From assembly GCA_027083915.1 (NCBI GenBank), contig JALWML010000206.1, forward strand, positions 1-5,514: a DNA stretch of 5,514 nucleotides, given 5' to 3'. Made by a program: the position numbers and the translations under genes. The first letter of the stretch is position 1. Each line of letters opens with the position of its first letter. The DNA is from Lysobacterales bacterium (GTDB lineage: Bacteria > Pseudomonadota > Gammaproteobacteria > Xanthomonadales > Marinicellaceae). Below the pieces are notes generated by a model. It made no database searches. It saw only the letters and a list, made by a program, of their open reading frames with translations, and was not told the origin of the DNA. Positions 1-5,514 of this stretch are shown here, one piece after another.

Positions 1-807
1 AACATTATCGATGCCATGAATCGACCAGCTGAAAAAAAGAAACAATGGCATGAATACCGTAACATATTTTTGAAACAAAAACGTATAGATGAAGGTGTAA
101 AATTCTGGACAAAACATCAGAAAACAGTTGATGCAGTGAGTAAAAAAACTGGTGTGCCTGCTGAAATTATTGTTGCCATTATTGGAGTAGAAACTAATTA
201 TGGTGGCAACAAAGGGTCATACAGAGTTATTGATGCCCTTTATACCCTGGCTTTTTTCTACCCAAAGCGTTCAAAATTTTTTACGGCTGAACTAGAAAAG
301 TTTTTAGTGTTAACAACCAAGGAGAAAATTTCAGCTTTGGAAACAAAAGGTTCTTATGCTGGTGCGATGGGTTATGGGCAATTTATGCCAAGTTCTTATC
401 TAATGTATGCCGTAGATTATGACAAAGATGGTCAACGTGATTTATTAAATAATGTTGATGATGCTATTGCCAGTGTTGCCAACTATTTTAAAGCTCATGG
501 CTGGAAGAAAGGACAAAGCATCGTCCATAAAGCCTATACAGATAAAAAATTTACACAATTAAAAAAACAAGATTTAAAACCATCCTTAAGCGTTAAAGAA
601 CTCAACAAGATGGGATACCACACCAAAATAAATCTTGATGATGACACTCAAGTGAGTTTGACTCAATTACAACAAAAAGACCACAAGGATTATTGGTTTG
701 CATTGCATAATTTTTATGTGATTACCCGATACAACCACAGCGAAATGTATGCCATGGCAGTTTATCAATTGGCTCAAGAAATTAAGAAGTTAAAGAATAA
801 AAAATGA
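1..807 (+). CDS. mltB: Membrane-bound lytic murein transglycosylase B, 5'-truncated by window edge
   Basis: Lytic transglycosylase of the MltB (SltB1, GH103) family, which cleaves the MurNAc-GlcNAc bond of peptidoglycan in the periplasm and leaves 1,6-anhydro-MurNAc ends. The reading frame is open from base 1, so the ATG at 16 is very probably internal: the residues around it (NIIDAMNRPAEKK, then WHEYRNIFL) match the middle of MltB proteins. The signal peptide and perhaps 70-100 N-terminal residues should lie upstream. Visible motifs: GVETNYG with the expected catalytic Glu at bases 190-192; KGSYAGAMGYGQFMPSSY at about 346-399, the family's substrate-groove signature; an EF-hand-like DYDKDGQRD at 415-441, where E. 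coli MltB binds calcium; and SVANYFKAHGW. The C-terminus (WFALHNFYVITRYNHS) is typical and complete. The stop overlaps the next gene's ATG by four bases (ATGA), implying co-translation. The family assignment is very secure; the symbol is by similarity. Confidence 0.96.
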   Translation, partial: NIIDAMNRPAEKKKQWHEYRNIFLKQKRIDEGVKFWTKHQKTVDAVSKKTGVPAEIIVAIIGVETNYGGNKGSYRVIDALYTLAFFYPKRSKFFTAELEKFLVLTTKEKISALETKGSYAGAMGYGQFMPSSYLMYAVDYDKDGQRDLLNNVDDAIASVANYFKAHGWKKGQSIVHKAYTDKKFTQLKKQDLKPSLSVKELNKMGYHTKINLDDDTQVSLTQLQQKDHKDYWFALHNFYVITRYNHSEMYAMAVYQLAQEIKKLKNKK

Positions 808-1088
808 CAATAATTATAGACTGGGAACTGATTTCAGCACCTAAAGATTTTTTCTCTCAATTTCTCCCTCAAGTCAAGGCTCCTGAATGGCATGGGTATA
901 ATTTAAATGCTTTGAATGATAGTTTGGTAACTGGAGATATCAATGGTATTTCTCCCCCATATGAAATTAAAAACATTAACTTTTTGTTAACTCAAGACAC
1001 TCTTACAGATTTTAAACATGGGGTTATTCAAATCTTTGTAGATTCCGCTTCTCGACATGCAGGAACAAGAATTTCAATAACCAGTTAA
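804..1088 (+). CDS. Barstar-family protein (orphan RNase-inhibitor-like)
   Basis: A 94-residue protein of the barstar family, whose founder inhibits the extracellular RNase barnase by plugging its active site. The core PEWHGYNLNALNDSL (residues 27-41) aligns without gaps to barstar PEYYGENLDALWDCL and even has the same numbering. The key contact Asp39 is kept, while barstar Asp35 and Trp38 are Asn here and Tyr29 is Trp. Barstar Glu76 corresponds to Asp80. The protein ends in the expected beta strand (TRISITS). The ATG at 804 is the first possible start because an in-frame TAA lies at 798-800; it overlaps the mltB stop, so translation is probably coupled to mltB. It has no signal peptide, so it is cytoplasmic. 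No barnase-like RNase gene is present in the window, so the partner, if any, is elsewhere. It may inhibit an unknown nuclease or have been retained for another binding role. Confidence 0.85.
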   Translation: MTIIIDWELISAPKDFFSQFLPQVKAPEWHGYNLNALNDSLVTGDINGISPPYEIKNINFLLTQDTLTDFKHGVIQIFVDSASRHAGTRISITS

Positions 1089-1177
1089 TATATGCATCTA
1101 TCCATTTCTGAATATTTAGAAACATTTTTTTAACTTCTAATAAGGTATAATAGGATTTATTTATTATATTGATATTT
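1089..1177 (+). promoter_or_regulatory. Intergenic region with candidate rlpA promoter (-10 TATAAT at 1146-1151)
   Basis: This 89-base AT-rich gap separates the barstar gene from rlpA. It contains a perfect sigma-70 -10 hexamer TATAAT at 1146-1151, which would start transcription near 1158, about 20 bases before the rlpA ATG. No good -35 hexamer sits at 16-18 bases spacing, and there is no TG extension, so in AT-rich DNA the match could be chance. No clear terminator is seen after the barstar gene, so read-through from mltB remains possible. No strong Shine-Dalgarno sequence lies just before the ATG at 1178. Confidence 0.4.
1146..1168. repeat. Short AT-only inverted repeat at the rlpA start
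   Basis: TATAATA at 1146-1152 is matched by its reverse complement TATTATA at 1162-1168, giving a 7-base perfect stem around a 9-base loop, with G-T wobble pairs possible just outside and inside. It covers the candidate -10 box and ends directly before the TTG at 1169. It could be an operator half-site pair or a weak hairpin, but such repeats are common by chance in this base composition. Confidence 0.3.
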
Positions 1178-2017
1178 ATGTCAAAAAAATTATTATTATC
1201 TTTTTTAATTATTTTATTGAGTGTTAGTTGCTCCCAAAAGCAACAAAAGAGAACTCATATTACCAATGAAGGTCGTTATTCCATTGCACAAGACAGAGCG
1301 CCTGATTTTGAAAACCATAATCCAGATGAAATAAAGCCTTGGACAATCACACCCGAACCTCATAGCAAATACGGCAATCATTCACCTTATGTGGTGTTTG
1401 GTAAGACCTATTACTTAGCCGATACTGGTCAGAACTTTGAACAAACGGGCACAGCATCGTGGTATGGCAAAAAGTTTCACGGTCATACTACTTCAAACAT
1501 GGAAGTATTTGATATGTATAAGATGACAGCAGCGCACCGAACTTTACCACTACCTAGTTATGTTGAAGTCACAAATTTAGATAACAACAAAAAAGTCATT
1601 GTTCGTGTTAATGATCGTGGACCCTTCAAGAGCAAGCGTATTATTGATTTGTCTTGGGCAGCAGCACGAGCATTGGGGTATGACAAAAAGGGCTTGGCAA
1701 ATGTCCATATAAAACTCATTCAAGCACCTGGTGTCAAAAAGACAGTAAAACAGCCAGTAGTCGAATATAAAACACCTGATATAAATGGGCTTAAATACTT
1801 GCAAATTGGTGCTTATTCTGAAAAAAACAAAGCAATGGAGATAGCAAAAAAAATTAGCACAAAGGTTTTTTTACCAGTTCACGTGACTAATACCGTTGCA
1901 GCCAACCCTTTATTTAGAGTGCGAATTGGTCCTTTGTCAGAAGATGAAAACATTATTGATATCATTCAAAAAGTACACAGACAAGGCTTTCAAAACACAA
2001 AAATGGTTGTTGAATAA
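1178..2017 (+). CDS. rlpA: Septal ring lytic transglycosylase RlpA, lipoprotein with SPOR domain
   Basis: A 279-residue RlpA lipoprotein. In Pseudomonas this enzyme cleaves glycan strands that lack stem peptides and helps daughter cells separate. I chose the ATG at 1178 (MSKKLLL), which gives a normal lipoprotein signal: a hydrophobic stretch at residues 5-16, then LSVSC with Cys18 as the lipidated residue. A TTG at 1169 would add only MIF. A proline-rich linker follows to about residue 75. The double-psi beta-barrel domain runs from about 80 to 195 and contains GTASWYG (91-97), FHGHTTSN (100-107), MTAAHRTLPLP (116-126) with the expected catalytic His120, VNDRGPF (144-150) with the expected catalytic Asp146, and RIIDLS. 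The SPOR domain, which binds denuded septal glycan, spans about 204-279 (YLQIGAYS to FRVRIGPL). The protein is shorter than E. coli RlpA (about 360 residues), mostly through shorter linkers. One oddity is that TSNGE of the family reads TSNME here. The stop codon directly abuts the next gene. Confidence 0.95.
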   Translation: MSKKLLLSFLIILLSVSCSQKQQKRTHITNEGRYSIAQDRAPDFENHNPDEIKPWTITPEPHSKYGNHSPYVVFGKTYYLADTGQNFEQTGTASWYGKKFHGHTTSNMEVFDMYKMTAAHRTLPLPSYVEVTNLDNNKKVIVRVNDRGPFKSKRIIDLSWAAARALGYDKKGLANVHIKLIQAPGVKKTVKQPVVEYKTPDINGLKYLQIGAYSEKNKAMEIAKKISTKVFLPVHVTNTVAANPLFRVRIGPLSEDENIIDIIQKVHRQGFQNTKMVVE

Positions 2018-3697
2018 TTGATTGTTGTTTCAAACCATAATAAACAAACATTGCACCAGTGGCACTACTCTGATTGTCCATACCAGCTAGACTTTATACT
2101 TCATAATCACACGTTACTTTCTATTTTTGAAGATGAAAATTCTTTAACTCTGGTATATGGTTTTCTTGATCAAGAAAAAAATGGCGTAAGTAATGCACAC
2201 TTTTTGCGTGATAAAATTACCCAACTTGGTATCCAAAAAGCCTTAAATGCATGTTATGGTTCTTTTATCGTTATCCATTGTAATATAAAAACCCATGAAG
2301 TTATTCTTGCCAATGATGCATTAGGTGATTTTGCGCTGCACTATACCCATGATGAAAACCATTTGTTTATTTCTGATTTACCCAGCGCATTATTGACTCC
2401 GCAAAACACCCAAATAAACCAACAAAGAATAGTTGAATACTTCGCCTTAACTCAACCGATAACTAAAGGCTGTTATTTTGAGCACATCACTCAAATCAAT
2501 CCAGGGCATTTTGTTAGCTATAAAAACAATGAATTAACTGAACAGAAATATTATTTTCCACCAAAACATGTTGATTCTAACCATTTGTCATTACAAGAAC
2601 TTGCAAAAAAATACCAGCACCTGTTAAAACAAGCAATCCGATGGCAAACTCGTAATCAACCACATATTGGTGTAATGATGAGTGGCGGTATGGACTCAAC
2701 ATTTGTTGCAGCAAACGCTCTAGGCATTGATAAAAAGGTGAGTTCTTTTTCCTATATCTTTCCAGAATTTAAAGAAGCCGATGAGAGTCAATGGATTACA
2801 GCAATGAGTGAATTGAATATTGATAGATACACGTTTGCTGGGGAAAACTACTGGCCACTGAAACCTGAGTGGAATACTAGTGTAAATTCACCAGTGAGTA
2901 ACCCTTATCGATTATTAAAAAATAAAATTTATAGTCAGGTTGCCGAAAACAACATTCAAACAGTGCTCACTGGTGTTTATGCAGATCACTTGTACGTTGC
3001 ACACATTTATTGGCTGGTTGATTTATTCAAAAACAAACCATTAGTTGCTTTAAAATCGTTGCCTGCACTGATTAAGTCAAAAGGTTTTTACCAAATGTTA
3101 AAACACCTTTCACCGAAAAAATGGTCCAAAAAAATACAATCAAAACCGTATTGGTTGTCTGCTTATGCACAAAGAAAATTTCAGCAAAGAAAAAACATAC
3201 ATTTTTCACACCCACACCCACAACAAATCAATTTAGTTTATGGCATGGACACAGCACAAAGTGTTTGGCTAGAAAATGAACACAGCAACCACTTTGGAAT
3301 TACGATACGTCACCCTTATCGAGATAGACGTGTTGTTGAATTTGTCACCTCAATTCCAGCATGGTTAATTGGCAATTCTCACGATTCTAAATTATTCGTG
3401 CATAAAAGTGCTCAAAATATATTACCGGATAAAATTATTAATAGAAAAACCTTAACTTCATTAAAGCCTCTTTTCATAAAAGGCGTTTTACAACAAGAGT
3501 TGCCAATAGTAAAAAACTTGTTGCTACATCCGAACTGTCAATGGCCTGAGTTTATTAACAAACAAATCATTTTATCCTTAATAAATAATCCCAACGGTAA
3601 TCATCCAGAATTACATTATTTGTTGCTTTGGAAGTGTATTAGCTTTGAGATGTGGTTAAAAGAGATAAAAATCCAGACTAAATTAATAAACTCATAA
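2018..3697 (+). CDS. Asparagine-synthetase-like amide ligase lacking the glutaminase cysteine
   Basis: A 559-residue two-domain protein of the asparagine synthase (AsnB) superfamily, which adenylates a carboxylate with ATP and forms an amide. Residues 1 to about 190 resemble a class II glutamine amidotransferase domain (ACYGSFIVI, LANDALGDFALHY, LFISDLPSALL), but the protein starts MIVVS rather than MCGI, so the catalytic Cys2 is absent and glutamine hydrolysis is not expected. The synthase domain has the PP-loop ATP motif SGGMDS (222-227), RHPYRDRRVVEF (431-442) and LPDKIINRK (469-477). At 318-324 it reads TGVYADH where AsnB has SGEGSDE: the catalytic Glu is Val and the final Glu is His. This arrangement is shared in outline with lasso-peptide cyclases and beta-lactam synthetases, so the product is uncertain. 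Start: TTG at 2018, directly after the rlpA TAA in the same frame. No in-frame ATG occurs before residue 220, and no strong ribosome site is seen, so translation probably depends on rlpA. Confidence 0.85.
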   Translation: MIVVSNHNKQTLHQWHYSDCPYQLDFILHNHTLLSIFEDENSLTLVYGFLDQEKNGVSNAHFLRDKITQLGIQKALNACYGSFIVIHCNIKTHEVILANDALGDFALHYTHDENHLFISDLPSALLTPQNTQINQQRIVEYFALTQPITKGCYFEHITQINPGHFVSYKNNELTEQKYYFPPKHVDSNHLSLQELAKKYQHLLKQAIRWQTRNQPHIGVMMSGGMDSTFVAANALGIDKKVSSFSYIFPEFKEADESQWITAMSELNIDRYTFAGENYWPLKPEWNTSVNSPVSNPYRLLKNKIYSQVAENNIQTVLTGVYADHLYVAHIYWLVDLFKNKPLVALKSLPALIKSKGFYQMLKHLSPKKWSKKIQSKPYWLSAYAQRKFQQRKNIHFSHPHPQQINLVYGMDTAQSVWLENEHSNHFGITIRHPYRDRRVVEFVTSIPAWLIGNSHDSKLFVHKSAQNILPDKIINRKTLTSLKPLFIKGVLQQELPIVKNLLLHPNCQWPEFINKQIILSLINNPNGNHPELHYLLLWKCISFEMWLKEIKIQTKLINS

Positions 3698-3773
3698 AAA
3701 AATCATAATTTCATCAGAATTTATCTGTCAATAAATGGTTAAATAGAAGGCATTATTAAATCTGGGGAAACCA
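3698..3773 (+). promoter_or_regulatory. Intergenic region with ribosome binding site and possible extended -10 promoter
   Basis: This 76-base gap lies between the ligase gene and the secreted-protein gene. GGGGA at 3764-3768 is five bases before the ATG at 3774 and is a good Shine-Dalgarno sequence, supporting that start. TGGTTAAAT at 3736-3744 fits an extended -10 element (TG, one base, then a 4/6 match to TATAAT), without a convincing -35. I see no rho-independent terminator after the ligase gene, so the downstream gene may be read both from this site and by read-through. Confidence 0.4.
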
Positions 3774-5514
3774 ATGAAGTTAAAATTTTTTATCCTATTC
3801 ACGTTTATTGTGCTTTCTTTTAATCTGTTGGCTGCCAAACCCACTGATGAAGAAGTGATTAACCAAATTAAACGCCCAAATATGCAAGACATTGAATTAA
3901 GTAAAAGCGGGGGTACTTATTCCACTTATGGCTTGCAACACTGGTGGGTTCGTGGCGTAACCTACCGAATCAATGCAGGAATTAAAGAATTTCCAAATGC
4001 AACCATAAAAGTAGGAGCTGAAGCACGTTACCGTATAGTGGGTGAGAATTATGATTTTGACAAATTGAAAACCGCTTGGAATGAATACGAAGGCATTCCA
4101 CTCCCATCAGATAATGAAATTATTAGCATAATAAAAAAAGATATTGTTTCATTTGTTCGTCCCTATTGGAATCAAATGGTTAGCGAACTTGATGGTCCCA
4201 GACTTTCGAAAGATCCAGCAGTTCGAAAGGTTGAATGGCATACTGCCAACTCATTTACCATTCACGTTCAAGCAAAATTTTCTGTTATTAGCAGCTATAC
4301 AGAAGTACAAGATAAACTTGTAGACTTCAAAGTGCGTTTTTATCGTGACGGGGTCAATCAACCATGGAAGCCAAATTTTATTGCGAGCAAAGATAAAGAA
4401 GAAATTCTGGCAACACACAAATACACAAGTGATGAAATAAATGCCATGCCAACTCAGGCAAGTATGCAAGCAGAAAAACAAGCACAAGCGGCAACATCTG
4501 GTTTACCACAATTAACTATTCCACAATTTAATTCGGATAAAGAAGCCTTTGCCTATATTTACAAAATATTAAGAACGGGTGATAAAAAACAGGTAGAAGC
4601 CATGTTTAGAGCAATGGCCATACCTTTCTTTTTTGTTGAAGGTTCAAAAATACAACTCAATCAAAATGGAAAAGATGCGTTGGCTAAAATACTTAAGCAA
4701 ACATTCGATAATAAAGTAACATTTGCACAAAGCTACTGCCCACAAATTTTTGTACAATCTTATCAAACTAACATGATAAATATTGTAGATGCACTAAGGA
4801 AAAATAAAACACGTATCGCTTTACAAAAAAGTGGAGGACACTATGAACGTGGTAAAAAAGTTGGTCAAGGCTATAAAATATCGGCTCTTGAGGTGTGGAC
4901 GTTACGCTCAGATGATGATGTTGCACAACTTAAGTCATGGCCTTTTGATGAACTCTGTGCTGAAACAGCCAAGAGTTTTCAACAATTAACTACAGGGGCT
5001 TCAAATAATTCAAGAGGCTCTAATAATGTTTCAAACAACACAAAAACCAGTTCACCAGCTCAAATTGTTAACCCTGCTAAATCGTGGAAGTGGTCTACCT
5101 TTAAATCAAAGTATTTACCCGTTTCGATGAAAGTTATTGGTACTCCAACAGAAAAACAAAAAATGGCAAATGGTAAACTAAGTACAGCAATGATAGCCAA
5201 AACAAATGAAGGAACCTTTCGAATGGTTGCCACTGATTACAAACAGCAAATAACCCAAGACATCGCAAATCCAACACACATTCAGTTTGCCAAAAATTTT
5301 GTTAAAAGTAACAATGCACTAATTCATAAGAAAAAAGCCATTAACTTTGGAACTGGACAAGCCCAAGAATATTTAATAGAAAGGGGTAGTGGTGACCAAA
5401 AAGTTATGGTAAATTTTAGAATTTTCAGTCATGGCACGGTGGTTTATCAAGTGATGTATTCACAACTAAAAAGTGCATTTGATAAAAAAAGAAGTCAAGA
5501 ATTCTTAGACTCTA
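3774..5514 (+). CDS. Secreted multidomain protein of unknown function, 3' end beyond the window
   Basis: An unbroken frame of 580 codons from ATG 3774 to the window edge, with a good ribosome site. I do not recognise the gene. Residues 1-21 form a Sec signal peptide (MKLKFF, hydrophobic core, LLAAK cleavage region), so it is exported to the periplasm or outside. Domain 1 (about 22-222) contains QHWWVRGVTYR and RFYRDGVNQPW. A Gln/Ala-rich segment (225-252) links to domain 2 (253-402), helical at first (EAFAYIYKILRTGDKKQVEAMF), which holds the protein's only two cysteines, Cys322 and Cys395, possibly a disulfide. An Asn/Ser-rich linker (407-437) leads to domain 3 (438 onward), whose layout, F-x-S-x-Y-L-P-V-S-M near its start and VVYQVMYS then FLDS at the end, recalls small alpha/beta domains seen at the ends of bacterial secreted proteins that finish in FLDSF. 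If so, only a few residues are missing. The role is unknown; wall or envelope association is inferred only from its neighbours. Confidence 0.8.
   Translation, partial: MKLKFFILFTFIVLSFNLLAAKPTDEEVINQIKRPNMQDIELSKSGGTYSTYGLQHWWVRGVTYRINAGIKEFPNATIKVGAEARYRIVGENYDFDKLKTAWNEYEGIPLPSDNEIISIIKKDIVSFVRPYWNQMVSELDGPRLSKDPAVRKVEWHTANSFTIHVQAKFSVISSYTEVQDKLVDFKVRFYRDGVNQPWKPNFIASKDKEEILATHKYTSDEINAMPTQASMQAEKQAQAATSGLPQLTIPQFNSDKEAFAYIYKILRTGDKKQVEAMFRAMAIPFFFVEGSKIQLNQNGKDALAKILKQTFDNKVTFAQSYCPQIFVQSYQTNMINIVDALRKNKTRIALQKSGGHYERGKKVGQGYKISALEVWTLRSDDDVAQLKSWPFDELCAETAKSFQQLTTGASNNSRGSNNVSNNTKTSSPAQIVNPAKSWKWSTFKSKYLPVSMKVIGTPTEKQKMANGKLSTAMIAKTNEGTFRMVATDYKQQITQDIANPTHIQFAKNFVKSNNALIHKKKAINFGTGQAQEYLIERGSGDQKVMVNFRIFSHGTVVYQVMYSQLKSAFDKKRSQEFLDS

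Noticed and set aside
1169..1177. TTG at 1169 as the rlpA start
   Set aside because: Adds only MIF before MSKKLLL; the ATG at 1178 gives a standard lipoprotein signal. A weak AGG about 13 bases before the TTG keeps it as a minor alternative.
1577..1804. 75-residue open frame on the minus strand
   Set aside because: Lies wholly inside rlpA, across its catalytic domain; Cys- and Phe-rich translation with no family resemblance. A shadow of the real gene.
3207..3224. Tandem CACACC-like hexamers
   Set aside because: Three short imperfect units inside the ligase coding sequence, encoding His-Pro residues; small and explained by the protein.
3715..3727. Possible terminator hairpin CAGA-ATTTA-TCTG after the ligase gene
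   Set aside because: Only a 4-base stem with no following T-run; too weak to call.
2018..3773. Lasso-peptide gene cluster
   Set aside because: The ligase resembles a cyclase, but no precursor peptide, PqqD-like recognition protein, leader peptidase or exporter is visible on either side within the window.
4251..4487. 78-residue open frame on the minus strand
   Set aside because: Antisense to the well-supported secreted-protein gene; the translation is biased to Phe, Cys and Ile as expected from reverse reading of AT-rich coding sequence.

Overview
The window is AT-rich, densely packed chromosomal DNA with every convincing gene on the + strand. Cell-envelope genes of gammaproteobacterial type (a membrane-bound lytic transglycosylase B and the septal lipoprotein RlpA) suggest a low-GC gammaproteobacterium. 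The MltB and RlpA motifs match that class closely. A reduced or symbiont-type lineage is possible, but the sequence alone does not fix the genus. I see no tRNA, rRNA, CRISPR array, insertion sequence or integrase.

Layout: (1) bases 1-807 hold the 3' part of mltB, whose start lies before the window. (2) Bases 804-1088 hold a small barstar-family gene that overlaps the mltB stop by four bases, with no barnase-like RNase beside it. (3) A short AT-rich gap with a perfect TATAAT box leads into rlpA (1178-2017), a lipoprotein with a double-psi beta-barrel catalytic domain and a C-terminal SPOR domain. (4) Immediately after the rlpA stop codon, in the same frame and from a TTG start, comes a 559-residue asparagine-synthetase-like ligase (2018-3697). 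It keeps the ATP-binding SGGxDS loop but has lost the N-terminal cysteine needed to use glutamine. (5) After a 76-base gap a secreted multidomain protein of unknown function begins at 3774 and is still open at the end of the window (580 codons visible). Its C-terminal domain looks nearly complete.

The region reads as a peptidoglycan-remodelling locus: MltB cuts glycan strands, and RlpA acts on septal glycan lacking stem peptides. In many gammaproteobacteria mltB and rlpA sit next to each other and are followed by a D,D-carboxypeptidase gene (dacA). Here a barstar gene lies between the two, and an amide-ligase-like gene takes the place after rlpA. The most unusual feature is this glutaminase-dead ligase, apparently translationally coupled to rlpA, with altered residues in a motif that is normally catalytic. 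Its substrate cannot be read from the sequence; a cell-wall peptide or a small peptide/amide product are both open possibilities.
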